A stretch of DNA of 64,000 bases from Macrocystis pyrifera (Eukaryota; Sar; Phaeophyceae; Laminariales; Laminariaceae), in NCBI GenBank assembly GCA_031763025.1, contig JASSKH010000029.1, positions 5,974,362 through 6,038,361 of the forward strand, read 5' to 3'. The notes under the pieces were generated by a model, which searched no databases, was not told the origin of the DNA, and saw only the letters and a program-made list of their open reading frames with translations. Shown piece after piece: positions 45,236-58,367 of this stretch. The position numbers and the translations under genes were made by a program. Each line of letters begins with the position of its first letter. The first letter of the stretch is position 1.

Positions 45236-45508
45236 ATTCCCTTACACAACGCGGGCCTGTTCACTACCAAGTCCAGCATCACTCAGGCCATCACAACCCT
45301 TGCCAGCAGTTCGAACCGGTTGCTAATGACAGTTCAGGGTTCGTGACTATTTTTACTTTCAGTATTGTTAGGCTGTCAGTGCCTCCTTGCAACTCGTATC
45401 GTCAGTACTTTTTTCTCTCGACCCAATAGCCAATGACCGCTTCAAATATTGCTTCCGAGAAGTAGTCTTATTTAGCGCGGTGATTCATACCCGAGTAGCG
45501 TGGCGCGC

Positions 45509-45715
45509 TCAGCGCCTCTCAGGCTGGCACGAGGTCGTTGCTGATTTAACCAAATGGATGAGAAGAAGTCTGCATGAGACTTCGCGACCAAGGTTCACGA
45601 TGTGGCGGTGGTGATTTGATTTTTGAGGGTCGCGCAAGCCAGTGAGTGACTGGAGCCTCCACACAAATGTATTTCCTGGTCTGGCTGCCGCATCTACGTG
45701 ACCTTTCACAAACAT
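45509..45715 (-). pseudogene. RT connection region of the second copy
   Basis: FVWRLQSLTGLRDPQKSNHH followed by VNLGREVSCRLLL matches the post-RT segment expected in this retrotransposon lineage (FVWRL..LTGL....LGREF..DL). An open stretch of 68 codons without its neighbours in frame. Confidence 0.65.
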
Positions 45716-45849
45716 GACCGAGTTGCTGAGAATCTCCTTCGCGTTTGCGCTCCGTCTTCTCGCGAACCCGTGTCGTTGAAACGCAATTACTTCATCGCTT
45801 CAATTCTGCCTCGCGCGTCAATGAAATTCTTCCGGTGGGCGAGTTGACG

Positions 45850-46650
45850 ACATCCCTAAGTCGCACTTCGTGGTGTCCCTTTTTTGTGTTTCTCGGCCTC
45901 GAGGATCGGGGACATTCTTTCCTCCGAACAGGTGCACTTGGACCGACCCTGGATATGACGAGCAAACATGGGTATTATTGTCGGGGAGTCTGAATGTTGC
46001 AACCTGACTAGCCGGTTGTCGAGGATGCACACTGTCGTCCAAGGTAATAGTCTACTCCACCCCGCCCCCACCTCCGGATGTGTTCTGATATTGGCGTTTG
46101 CGGGTACCGGGATAGGCTTTCCTGCCCCCCAACGGTCTACGAGTTAAGCATGCGCTATCGATGTTTGCCCTCTGTTGAGTATCTGCATTCACCCTTCCAA
46201 GCTGTGAAAGTGCCAGTTTTTAGCAGCCGCGGCCATGACACCCCGAAGCAACCGGGGACCCAGACCTCCCGCACGTCAGCCGGAGATCGATCAACACCAG
46301 ATCTCCAACCGTAGGTAGAACGTATGGATTAGGGGTGGGTCTACCCTAACGTTCCGAGAAGCGTCTGACATATGCACTTGCTCCTCAGTATGCGTTCTGT
46401 TTGTCACCGGCCCATTACCTCCGGGAAGAACATCGAAAGGGCTGCCATACACTAAAGGGGGCGAAACGATGACTGGGTCTCACTCAATGATCAGCCCTCC
46501 CTCATTCGCGCGGTTCCGCACGTAGAACAAATCTCGCTGATAGTCTAAAAATTGTGGGCGACGACTGCCCCCGGGGGCTACACCTTCAAGTTCGAAACTT
46601 CGCGTGCGAACGACATTCGCACCACTAGGCATGTTTCTCGTCTGTGGTCT
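45850..46650 (-). pseudogene. Reverse transcriptase remnant of the second copy
   Basis: Blocks around CLVVRMSFAREVSNLKV (about 46630), a GFWGVMA-type stretch near 46240, then TVCILDNRLVRLQHSD (about 46035-45985) and ERMSPILEAEKHKKGT (to about 45870). The catalytic YVDD motif is ILDN here, so the enzyme would be dead even without the frame breaks. LQHSD after the catalytic motif is the signature shared with the first copy (VQHSD). Confidence 0.65.
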
Positions 46651-46867
46651 GTGGCAAGGTTTTGTGTCCAGATTGCCGATGTGCACTGTATAGCGCTGCG
46701 GTGGCTGCCATAATATCTCGCGTGTGTTGGCTCCACGTTTGTTTTTGCTGCTGCGTATACAGGTACCCCCAGAGCGACTTGAGCTACGGAACGCTTCCCA
46801 CCCTCCCACCCATTACCGCGCTCAGACCACAACAGGTGAGTGGCTCTGTGCCTCACACGGCGTCGGA

Positions 46868-47147
46868 CTCGACCACATTTTGCTGAGTCAGCAGAAATAA
46901 ACCTTCGATGGCGCCGTGCACGTTGTGAAAGCGCATGACCGCCTAGAAATAGGGTACTCGCTCTCGGCTGAGTGGCTCGGCATTGATGAAATAAAACAGA
47001 CGTTATCCTCGACCACATTTAGCTGAGGCAGCAGAAATAAACCTTCGATGGCGCCGTGCATGAGGTGAAAGCGCACGACCGCCAAGAAACAGGGTACTCG
47101 CTCTCGGTGGAGTGGCTCGGAATTGATTAAAACAAACAGACGTAATC
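46868..47147. repeat. Tandem duplication, two units of 140 bp
   Basis: CTCGACCACATTT starts at 46868 and at 47008. Both units contain AGCAGAAATAAACCTTCGAT, GGCGCCGTGCA and GGGTACTCGCTCTCGG. It lies between the gag-like and RT parts of the second retrotransposon copy. Confidence 0.9.
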
Positions 47148-47699
47148 GTGTCTCCCCTACAGAAACATGAGTCTGTCGCTAGAGGTTTGTGGATGGGACC
47201 TACCCAGTGACTGGAGGTTACCAACACGATAGCACCTGAATTTCGGCGGGGTGTATCGCGAAGCGTTATCCGGAAGCCTCCCACCGATCGGGCGACGTCC
47301 TCCAAGACACCTTGGTGCTGTATCTTCATAGTCTGTATTGTCAGTGTCTTGAAACTGTCAGCTAGCTCGTTAACAACTTCCTGTGTGGCTCGGGCGTCAA
47401 GCTTTTCCATACCCTTCCTGGCTTCGCTGTGTACGTGCGTCCGTATCGTACAACATCCTTCTGCGCACGACATCCAAACATCAGTGTGTCGAGCAAGCGT
47501 ACACACTAGTTGGAAAGTGTTTGTGCAGTCGTCTGTAAACTACAACGATTGTTCATGCCACAGGTGACTTTGGTTTCTGAACAAAGAAGCACGCGAAATA
47601 CATTGTGCGCAGTCCCTACACAACCACATTTATTAGATAGGTGACACATGTTTCGATGGGTGTGCGCTTTGTCCACGTACTCGTTGATGGGGGATTGTG

Positions 47700-48100
47700 C
47701 ATCACCCGAGCACTCTCTGAGAAACACCGAAGGTGCACCTAACGCGATTGCCTTGGTACGCAACACACAACATGTAACAGCCACACATAGTGTTCCAACG
47801 ACATTGGGTAGAATTCTTCAGATCCATCGAGGCTCTGCGGCAGCCACAAGCGTTTTGGCCAGCGAATGACATCCCTACAACTGAAGCGCGTTATTGCGCC
47901 GCACACAGCGACCGTTCATGTAGCACAAAACGCAAATTGCGCTACAGCAGTGACATCTGCATGCTCGCCTTAAAAGGCTCCCCGCTTGAGGAGCGTTATA
48001 CAATCAGCAAGTCACCCAAACATGTTAAAAAAAACACGGACGGCGCACCGAGCACGATGGCCTAGGTACGCAACGAGTGACAGGTTACAACACAAATAGT
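47700..48100. repeat. Diverged direct repeat, two units about 320 bp apart
   Basis: AAACACCGAAGGTGCACC with CGATTGCCTTGGTACGCAAC near 47720-47765 corresponds to AAACACGGACGGCGCACC with CGATGGCCTAGGTACGCAAC near 48032-48075. Similarity is moderate. It could be a terminal repeat of a retroelement. Confidence 0.5.
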
Positions 48101-49379
48101 GGTGGTAAAAATACATAAGGCATGCCTCATTGTGTAGTTCTTCCGTTGAGGAGCATCGGCAGTTACAAAACTTATTGGACTAATAAAAATCTCGATGCCT
48201 GCCGTATAGCAGGCGTTTGCATCAGGAGTTATATGGAGCGCTTCAAGTGTAGAGCGCCCCTGAAAGCATTTGGTATGAATTTCATCCGAAAACTAACAAC
48301 CTTCGCAAAAAAAAAAACGAAATGCACAACCGGACGGGACGATCCCATTAAAGGCTGGCCTAGGTGCCGTAAAGGCAACCTCATAGACCAGGATTCAGTT
48401 ATACATATTGGGCTAAGTTCGCCGTTGGGGGACCTTGACAACCCGAAACACGTTTTGCCCAAACCGTGCTACCTGTGCTGTAACAAGCATGACCTCGTAC
48501 ATGGGGCATCGACATTCTCACATGGGCACACGCTGGGACATTCCGTGCTACTCTTACCATAGCATTCATCGCCTAAACTGTCGGGTTGCGGAGAGATCGC
48601 GGTCGTAAGTGAGTATCGGGGGGTGCTTTCCACTCCCATACCGATATCGCTAAGAAGACTACACGGGCGTGACGTTCTGCTCAGATTAGTTTGCCTCCCC
48701 TGCGCCGCCATTGTTGTGGCTTTGGGCATGGACTAAAACCAACGAAGAAATCTCGCCCTGAAGAAGACGTCCTGGAGATCAACCTCACTTCTAAGCTTTG
48801 CCAAGCCGTTGGGCGTGTATTAGTGTGGTGTGTTCCCAGAAGGCTTTGGAAGACATATCCACGGCGGGAATAGGCTAGATGGCGAGGTTTGTTGCGCGAG
48901 TGCGGCCCACCTCAGGGGCAACGTTAATACAGGCGGGGCCGCGGCTGAAAAACAGCATATGACAACTATCGAGGCTGGTCCAGAGGCCCAGGTTGAGACA
49001 AATGTGCTGAGGTGTCGATCATTTATGTATAGTTGGTGCTGTGTTTGTTGATGCCGTCGGATGTAAACCCGCCTTTTTATTATTCGCGTATTCACGCCGA
49101 CAACAAAGCCGTTTGGCGGAGGCTACAACCCCATTGCCAACTGTGCGATATGTCCCCAACGACATACGCCCCTCATGCCGTGTTTGGCCATTCCTGCTCT
49201 GTTGATCGTGCCTCGAAGCATGTACTGCCTGTCGAGGGTGGGGACTCTTTAATCTAATACCCCTGGGTGTACCCTCTCGCGCACTTTGTGTTTTTTGCTG
49301 CATGCTTCCGACCACGAGACTCCATAATCAAACGGATAAGCAACCTGTGAAATATGTACCTGTGCATAGGTGTGACACG
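48101..49379. other. No gene recognised
   Basis: The longest reading frame (146 codons, 48122-48562, plus strand) has no recognisable domain. No convincing splice-linked exons were found. Confidence 0.45.
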
Positions 49380-51770
49380 TGTGCTACGATAGAGCGGTTC
49401 ACCTGTGTAAAGTACTCTTTCCGGTGCTCTTCGCTGTAGGAGCTTACTCTAATAGTAAGTCATAAGTAAAGTCACCCAGACTCACGACTGGGAAAACATG
49501 GCTAAACGTGCCATCCGATTGCCAATCGATCGTCCGACAATATTGGGTAGTGTTGGTCCATTGGGAAGGCATATCAGTGAGAAACGGTTGATCATAAAAA
49601 TGCTACGCCTAAGTTTGAAGGCGTCGTATACGACCGTAAAGAGCGTTGCGTTCACACAGGCGCGAGATTCTGTCAGCGCGCTTGTTTCTCTTGACAACGG
49701 TACTGCAAAGGTGTTAATGTAAATTATTCTGTTTCTGGACAGGCTTTCCGGCAAGATCTTTCCGATAACGCCTCGTGCGGTTCGGCGACCTTCCTTTTCT
49801 GAAACACCCGATTGCTGAGATAACCGATCGACATCGCTGCGAACTCAGCCCTCTTATCGGCAGTTGCGGACCAGCAGCTACTTCTGTAATAAGGTGACTT
49901 GTGCGCCAGTCCTGGCGTGAGTAGGTTTAGCAGACCTGATGGGCTGCCGACTCGCTGATGAGTGCTAGACGTCGCATTTTCCGGCCAAACCATATTACGA
50001 CTGACGGGGAATCCCAGCTGAGGAACTACACGCTCTTACGATCCACCATATACCTACCGTGCAAGCCGTGGGTTCATTCATCAGCTTTTTCTTGAACACC
50101 TCCCCCGACCCGGGTTCATTAGCGAGGGAGCTTTAGGCAAAGTAAGGAGGAGAAAAGAGTCTTCAGAGAAGGGCTGGTGCTGCTTTGACGGTAGTACGCG
50201 TCTTTAATCCAGTCCACAACTGCAATCCCGTATTTTGGACAAGCAGATCAAATTCAGAGTATTTGGTCCCTGAAACGGGACTAAAGTATTAAAAGCGCTG
50301 AGGATGGCTGACACGTTGCCCTCCGAGGCGTGCTACGATCGAGGTACCACTTTTAGGCCAAACTATTTCTCACCGACGAGGGGCTCCTCGAGGCTACCGA
50401 GGGATCGCTTGGATGTTACTTCTGGACGCATGCTAAGGTAGAGGAGCACCCATTTGGTTCTGACCATCCTCACTTAAAGGAGGTCTGAATTTTTGCTAAG
50501 TCACCCAATACCTGATTTTCGAAGCCAATTGAAACTGCAAGTCAAGTCGATGAAATATACCACGGTCTACTACGGGTAGGTGCAACGAGTACTACTATCG
50601 CAAACAAAATGCCCGGCGGTGCGTGGTTCGGGAGAGCGGCGTTTTTCTCGCCTGCTCTCGTGCCAAGGTTGTGACGAGCGGCGTTTGAGGTGCGGGCTCC
50701 CGACGTCGGGGAAGACGCCCCGAAGCTCTCCGGTAAAAATAGAACATAAGAAAAACAAGAAGCGTTTCGACCATTCTGAACGCTAAGGAGCCCGGTCGTT
50801 CAGAACACATTTGAGCCAAAACAACTGGTACAATGGCCCTATCGTAGAACGTGTCACGGCCCTAGGCAATGACACTGTTCGTCCGGTTACCGTTTCACGT
50901 TGTTCAAGGTAACGTTAAGGTTGGGGTGTGAGGATTTCCTAACGTATTTAGCCTCGTATTCTGGTGGGTGCATCTTCACCGTCAAGGGCATCTTCGTCAT
51001 TCACGCGCAAAATATATCGCCGGGCAATTCCTTTTGACGCGTGCTACGATAGCCGTATCTAGTTCTTTCTCGCCAAGATAGTTTTTTGTTGGTATTGGGC
51101 TCCCCAGGCGAGGAACTCCCAAACGTTCGTTAGTTTTTACAAAGTTGCTTTGTACAGTTGTTTCATTTGCCATCTGACAAATCGCAGCGGGTGTTCCATT
51201 CAGACCATCGACATATAAAAGAGTAATTGTAATCCATCGACTTAAGATATAGAAGGTGCTATCAACCAGACCTGATTCCTTGACAGAAACAGTCCATTAG
51301 TGCAGTCCTCCCTCGATAATGACTCTACTGCCTCCTAACCGACTATATGTACCGAAACATAAGGATTCACTCGGCGTAACCCCTTCATTTTTAATTCGTT
51401 TGTGGGTGATACTTGCCTGGTAGATCGATTAAAGAGGAGGGGGCTAATAACATGCAAGGTGCAGTACGAAAATGCATATTTCACTTCAACCGCCGGGATC
51501 ATCTTTACGGAGCGGATTCGGTCGCGCCATGTATTACAAGACTAGGGACTCGCGTGCTTGCAGGGAGACACGCCCCTGAACAAACAAAACGCGATATCCG
51601 GAGACGTAAAAGGCATCATTCCGCTCAGTTCGCACATGTGAGGTCGAGTATCGTGTAGAAAGACAGGACCGGTGACCCAACGCCGACAGCAGCTGTGAAA
51701 AATCGTGCTACGGTAAGGATTGACGAATTCGAGGCCGAAGTATTTTATCACTGACGGAGATATGTCAACC
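49380..51770 (+). repeat. Region with a recurring GTGCTACGATAG module
   Basis: Diverged copies at about 49381, 49966, 50331, 51044 and 51705 on the plus strand, and an inverted one at about 50830. Each keeps GCGTGCTACGATAG, or a close variant, followed in several copies by a GGCC-AA block, a TATTTTCTCA-like block and GACGAGG-ACTCC. Spacing is irregular (366-713 bp). No coding capacity is recognised. Confidence 0.55.
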
Positions 51771-54600
51771 ATTGCAACTCCCAATCTTCCCGGGATATTA
51801 ACATTTCATGTACCACCTGACAATGTGCCCCGCCGGTTCCAACCATCCGCAAACGTTATCCTGCGCGACACACATGTCGTCTTGAATCTCTCTGCATTGT
51901 CGTCTTGATGTATACCACCCGTTTGCTATCGCTGTAAAACCCAGCACGTGCTGAGGCAGTACACGTTAGACACCGGCTATCACCCTCGTTCTTACGTGGG
52001 TGCGATATCAGTGTCTGTCCAAAGTGCCAAGCTTATCCACCCGCTAATCTCCCCTATTAATCGTATGTATCATGTGCCATGTGTGCCTACAGTACCATCT
52101 GATGGATAGTCGATATGGGCGTCGACACCAGTCCCTGTGCAAACCGACGATAATCTCTGCGCCGCTTAGGCTGATGGCGTGGTTGCGGAACGAGTGGGGC
52201 CGCAGTTCGGTCGGCAATCCGCAGTGTAAGCATTCCTGTTTTCGTCTTACGTTCGTGTTCGGGCTTACCACTGCCTAAACTTTAATGTGGAACGCCGATG
52301 GGTGCACTCAACCTGGCTATTTTCCAAACATCATGCGATATGACTGGTGGTACGGCAGGGGCGCTAGACCATTTGTTTCCTCCGCATTTAGGTCATCCTT
52401 GTGAGAGTCGTTTGATACTTTAATGAAAACGTGTTCCCTGAGTTCGGCGTAATAAGCAATACCTTGTCGGTGCATACAGCGATATCTCAAGAGCATTTGT
52501 AAACGATTCAGACTGAAAATAGCCGGGGAGATCACACGGTGGAGATCACACGGTGGAGTGGCTCTGGGCGGCTGACAAAAAGCACATATAAATGACCCGC
52601 ACCTACCACAGCAGGTAGGACTCAAATTCAAGGAAGACGTCGGGCAGCCTCGAACTATCTGCGACCATGAAGGTCGACGACCGTGTTGTGCACTGCTACG
52701 TAGTTGAGCGATCGACTGCGGCAATACACCAGGTTTTCCTGGGGGCCGCGGGTAGTTCCCACTGAGGGCTGTGGCTTACAATAAATTTGTCTGCGTTCAT
52801 GGAACCACTCTGGGACGCCGCCAGACAAGCGGTCAGTCAGACGGGATAACCGTCGAGCTCACCCTATTCTGTTAAATAGTGTCCGTATGGATGCGTCGTT
52901 GTGTGATAATCGCCACTGTCGTGTTGTGCAGCACCGTAGGAGACTGCATCTTGGGGGTCTTTTTGTCAGTGCCCAAGAAATCTCCTATGACCCACCTCAA
53001 AGTCACGCTACAAAGCATAAAACGCCCGGGGGGGGGCTAACCGGCAAGGAGGCGACATTTCGTGAATCGTTGCAACAATCACCGCTTCATCTAGCCCTTC
53101 TTACGAGTGTCTTGTGTTCTTGCACTCCTCCTTCCCCTCGTTTGCTCGGCCCTCTGTAGGTCCACCACAATGACAACGAGGTGTCTCTCGTCAAAACGAC
53201 ATCCGTTTCGACGGCAATGTTCAAAACGCGCGCATGTCCGTCTACTAATAGGGAGCCTACAACAACAGTAGTGAGAACAACAGAAACATCGAGCAGGCGC
53301 GCGGTCTCCACAACCGCGACGACCCAAGCCCGATGGCGTCGAAACAGCGTTTGGTCTCCTATTAAATACCTGGTAGGCAGGATGGGCTAAGACGGAGAAC
53401 ACACGTATTCCGGAACCCTCCTCAAAACGGTAATTAATGGTATTTGAACAGCATAGTGAACGGTACGTTAGGCACCCCTGAGACCGAGACAACGCAAACG
53501 CTCCACTCTCCTATACTTTTGTGATGATTTCTAAAGTACACATGGCGGGGCACACAGTGTGCGCCTCGTGCCGCCAGGCGCTATATAACAATATCGGCGA
53601 AGTGGCGAAAAATCTACATGCGTCGCCCATTCAACCGGTACTGTTGTACAGGACTGGAAATAAAAGAAACAAAAGTATTGGCGGCAACCTGGCTCGTCAT
53701 TGCCGGTGCCACCTACCGCAGTACAATAATCGTTTCCTCTCCTGTTTCCTCCCTGGAGACGACTGTACTCTCATCCACAAGAATCTAGCTTCTTTGTCCC
53801 CGTCACAGTCGGGGGATACCACAACCCCTCCGCAATACATCTACATGCACCTTGCCGTTTTGCAACACGCGTGAGGCGGCCGTCTATACGGCGAACCGCG
53901 AGGATGCGGTAGTTCGGGCACCCATATAGGCACTGACTAGGGAGGCAATGGTCGACAAAATTGACCATGCCTCGCGCGATGGTGTGACCGGGAAGGTACT
54001 CCCACAAACGATTGTATGGAAAAGGGCCAGATAGTACGTGCTTGTCCACCGCTAGGGTGTACTATGGGCATGATGGGGTTAGGTTATTGTGTGTCGTCGA
54101 AGAGAACTCCTGCTATGTACACAAACGAGCGCGATCGCGAAGAGAGAAGCAGAGCGGCAAGGGCGAGGCACAACGTATAGACCTCAAATACGCTGCTATT
54201 AATAGTGTCCCCATCACCCCCGCCGGGTTGCAGCTCAAGTGTACGATCATACTGCGGGTACAGCAAACAAGGCCCAATACCCTCATACCAAAAGTGGACG
54301 CCCTTTAGAGCCGTCAAATAGACCAATCAACAGACACCAGACAGCAGCAGCTTTACTGTAGACGGGATGAAGGGCTATTGGTGTAGTTCAGACGGTAATA
54401 CACTACAACGCGTGCATATTATCCATGCCGGTTTCATGGGCCGCGGGACCGTGATTATCTTCATACCTACACCTACGATGTGATATCCCACAGTCATCCA
54501 TACATATCTTCATTCGTATCAATTACCTGGTGTCCAGTAAGTACTTTTGTGATGCAAGCGCAATGTCACGCGGCCTCTCAGCCGTTTTATCTCGTACGAG
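51771..54600. other. No gene recognised
   Basis: Scattered reading frames below 140 codons on both strands without recognisable domains. The frame at 53521-53874 has an isolated CASC but no known fold. A short direct duplication of GGAGATCACACGGT lies at about 52528-52556. Confidence 0.45.
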
Positions 54601-56099
54601 TGCTCAATACAGCAATATTTTTCCTGTTCTCAGTATAACACCACGTACCAGGTACATGACACCAGGTACCAGGTACCCTGGTACTCGGCGTAATGTACGT
54701 TAGACCTGTACTCTGTCGGTAAATATAGAAAATATCGTTGGTCAGTTCATATTCGAATCTAAACGAACCTTCTATTTCCGGATATATATTTGTGAAACAG
54801 CGGGCCTGTTCATACTCGTTTTGACATTGGCATGTAGGCCGAAATGTCAGATTGGGAGACTGCTATCAGGTACCAGGTACATATCACCAGGCAAGTTTGA
54901 CGCCGTACATACCCAAACATGTGTAGCAATGGAGGATCTACACCCAGCATCAATCTACCAACGGTTGCGATGGCGACGGAGTACCAATATGTAAGATATG
55001 GTATACCTGGTACCATTTTCAGGGTTCGAAGATCGGTATACTTGAAACAAGATGCGTAAAGAATCGAAAAAATTAACGTTCTAATAAAATTCTGACGGTC
55101 GCGAGAAGACAAAAAACTAAAAAGCAATAAACACCGACACGAAACGCGGCTGGAAACGAAGGTGATGCTGACATCTCTGCTGCAAACAGACATCGCGCAC
55201 CCACAGCAGTTCTTCACACACGAACACGCTCCGCCTCCAAGTCGCGCCAGCGACTATACATCTCCGATCACATCACCGACCTCTACAAAGAATGTGAGTG
55301 TTACAGTAGTAGCGCCATACCACGAGGGCCGATGGCGAGAGGTGCCTTCGGTAGGCTGCCTAATTTCACGTGAAAAAAACACTGGCGGTGTGTTCCACGT
55401 GAATTCGGCTTATATGCTTCGGCTTAACTACTGCACAGTACTACTATTTGTGGAGTTTTAATTTCGTTACACCGAAGGAATGTACAGGTACGAGTGCTCG
55501 CTTTCCCATCGGTGTACCTTTTTGCTTCCCCCTTCAAACCAGTTGTGAGAAACTCTGCAGTACTCCTCGCCATTGAAGACATCAAGTATCCATGCTATTA
55601 ATAATTTTCCATCCTAGAAATGCTTATGCTCGCAGCCGCAAACGACTGCGCGTGAGCGATGTCACGCCATATGTACAACGAATGGAAAGGCAAAAGAACT
55701 GTGACTGCGTACAAGAAGCAAAATTAATAAATTATTCTCTGTCTCGGATCTACCCCTACACTGTTTCACCGTTGTCGTGATGGTATCGGACCAGTTGCAG
55801 GCGCTGTGGGAAGCTCTTGTTACAGGGAGTATCACGTAGCACAGGACTGATGAACTATGGAGCGTTTTGCGTGCTTGCTGCTGAAGAATAATACAACAGG
55901 CCATTGAAGTTGTCTTTCCCACGTATTGGTTGTGCGACTAGATGCTACGGTGCACACTCGCGTACAAGTACCACCCTGGCATTTTACGTTTTTTATTAGG
56001 GACAAAAATAATCTAAAAACCACCAAGAGAAAACGGAAAGCAGCTAAAATATACTCGATGTACGTGCCAACTAGAGGTCGGTATCACTTCTGAAAACGC
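54600..56099. other. No gene recognised; clusters of ACCAGGTACC palindrome
   Basis: CCACGTACCAGGTAC, ACCAGGTACCAGG and ACCCTGGTAC occur close together at 54645-54685, and related words recur at about 54870 and 55000. A plus-strand frame at 55162-55461 contains a GTGAGT-like site after STKN, but no partner exon was found. Confidence 0.45.
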
Positions 56100-56192
56100 T
56101 CTGAAATGATATATGATATATTTGTAAAGAAAAGTGATATATGATATGATATTTATTATCATATCATATATCATATCATATCATATCATATG
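56100..56192. repeat. (ATATC/GATAT)n self-complementary microsatellite
   Basis: Blocks of ATATGATATGATAT are followed by their inverse, ATATCATATCATATC, so the stretch can fold on itself. A similar array lies at 57725-57895. Confidence 0.9.
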
Positions 56193-56396
56193 ACAGAAAA
56201 CCCTCCCAAGCGCCCGAGAATCTCCCGAGATCCACTTTTTTCTTCGAAGATCCGAGTTATTCGAAATACCCTGGCTCTAGCTAACCTAGCTCGCACACAA
56301 GGAGCCATCATAGCTAGAGAGAGCCATCATAGCTTGTCTGCTGTAGTCCACAGCAGCAGTCATTCTCACGGCATGGTCTTCTTTGTGGTTCGCGTT

Positions 56397-56793
56397 GAAG
56401 TTGGAGTTGTCATTGTTTAATCTTTATAACGATGATTTTCGTTTTTCGGCTTTTGCTTTTGTGTTAATATTAGCAATACTGTATATTTATAAAGAAAGGC
56501 GGAGTGCTGCTTGCTGTTGATTTCAGGGTGAAGATTCTAGTATGTGGTGTCGTCAGTGTGTTATTGCACAGCAGTGCAGTCTTCATGATACTCTATTTTA
56601 AGGACAAGCGGTTGAAATTGTCTGGTGATTGCACACAGCTAGCTGCTGTGCATGCCTTGGGCCCGAGATATTCCTGATTGTCGCGTGCGTAATACCTTAT
56701 AGCAATGTGCGCCTTGTTTATTCCGTGGAAGCGAAATACATGCTGTTGTACCACCATGTACGTACGTACGTGGTACGTACGTACCCCTGGTAT
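56397..56793. repeat. Inverted dispersed repeat, arm 2 (pairs with 36836-37215)
   Basis: Reverse complement of 36836-37215. Beyond 56793 the similarity is interrupted by a tandem duplication. It appears to resume near 57290-57340, where TACCAGGTACTCTGCTGTGC mirrors sequence near 36785-36815. Confidence 0.85.
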
Positions 56794-56813
56794 AGCTGGT
56801 ATTTTTTTAAAAA

Positions 56814-57246
56814 TAAATTTTGAAATACGTCAGCTGTGAGTTCTACTGATTAAATAGTTGATACTCAACTTTGCAAGCTGGGTGATACGCCTCGTCTATA
56901 TTCCATTTTTACCTAATTTTACAAGTATTGTGATAAACCGAGCGCGCGTATTCTATATGTGATTCCTTGTCAAAGATATAGGCCAGCGGTTCACCTGTGG
57001 ATGCTGCCCGGGTCAACAGGACAATTTTAACTAATATTTTTTATAAATTTTGAAATACGTCAGCTGTGAGTTCTACTGATTAAATAGTTGATACTCAACT
57101 TTGCAAGCTGCGTAATGCGCCTCGTCTATATTCCATGTTTACCTAATTTTACAAGTATTGTGATAAACCGAGTGCGCGTATTCTATAATAATATGTGATT
57201 CCTTGTCAAAGATATAGGCCAGCGGCTCCCTGGATGCTGCCCGGGT
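56814..57246. repeat. Tandem duplication, period 230 bp
   Basis: TAAATTTTGAAATACGTCAG starts at 56814 and 57044. Both units run nearly identically to GGATGCTGCCCGGGTC. Very few differences imply a recent event. Confidence 0.9.
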
Positions 57247-57724
57247 CTGCTGGTATTTTAAAAAAAAACTCGGAAAGCACGATAATAGTATCATGTAGCC
57301 TACCAGGTACTCTGCTGTGCTGTCTATAGTATAGGTGTTGTAGGCGAGTAGAGCCTGGTAGAGGAGTTGAAATATACCACTAAATACCATATTAAAAAAA
57401 TGTAAAGGTTTACAACAAAACAAAACTAATAACTCGGCCTCATGCCATTAATACATTATTATTACTGATGCTATACTTTATACTGCACTTCTCGCTGGCT
57501 GTGTGTGCATCTCATCATCACACCCACCTTTCGTCCCAGCTTGTGCTCGAAAACGTTATACGAGTAATATATACGGTTCGCCCTACTATTACTGACGCTG
57601 GACACATGTTTGACTATTGAAATATGTGCTTACCAGCAGTACAAGAAGAGCATTACACCCCACCCCAACCCAAGAACGTCCTTGGCTACTGTGTGGCCTC
57701 AAAGAAAGTTTAAATCGTGACTTT

Positions 57725-57895
57725 TATTCCATATCATATCACATATCATATCATATCATATCATATGATATATCGATATCATATCATATGATACGATACG
57801 ATATGATATATCATATCACGGGTTTTTTTGTGATATTGATACGCTTATATCATATCACATATCGTATAATATATCACATTTTGTGATATGATACT
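57725..57895. repeat. (ATATC)n self-complementary microsatellite
   Basis: Mixed ATATCATATC and inverted GATATGATAT blocks over about 170 bp. The reading frames made of SYHIISYD-like residues are products of the repeat. Confidence 0.95.
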
Positions 57896-58199
57896 GTGCC
57901 AACACAAGAAAAAAAACGTTATAAGCGATTACGCACACCGAACGGGAACATCCGTGTGATCAGGCAGTGTTCGCGATTCAACACGCTGCCTCGGGTGTGT
58001 TCTGGTGGCCATGCGGTTCGACAATAACATCGCTGTTCGATGGCGATTGTTGAAATGTAAATGCCACTTTTTTTACAGCAGTGTGAGAGTTCTTACTGTG
58101 TGGTAATCACATCCACATCGTGTCATATCCTGACCCCTCGGTTTCTTCCTGCGTCCACTGCCTGGTTACATGTTAAATGTAGTGGGTGATGGTAACTGT

Positions 58200-58324
58200 T
58201 CAATTTCATTACGTACAGGTATTCGTCTGCGATGCATCATGGTGCAAATTCGAATCGTGTTGAGCCCCCACGAACGAGCATCTACATATCCAGGCCGTTT
58301 AGGTTCTTTGTAGCAAAGCATCGT

Positions 58325-58367
<43 letters not shown>

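Larger units (their letters stand above)
43300..47500 (-). mobile_element. Second, decayed copy of the tyrosine-recombinase retrotransposon
   Basis: On the minus strand, in order: gag-like (about 47460-47180), reverse transcriptase (46650-45850), connection region (45715-45509), RNase H-like (45235-44813) and recombinase N-terminal region (44654-44367). Each block aligns with the plus-strand copy at 8.2-13 kb. Stops and frameshifts are frequent. The terminal repeats of this copy could not be identified; the left limit is approximate. Confidence 0.65.

Noticed and set aside
57617-57886. Reading frame rich in Ser-Tyr-His-Ile repeats
   Set aside because: It comes from the ATATC microsatellite and has no independent coding signal.
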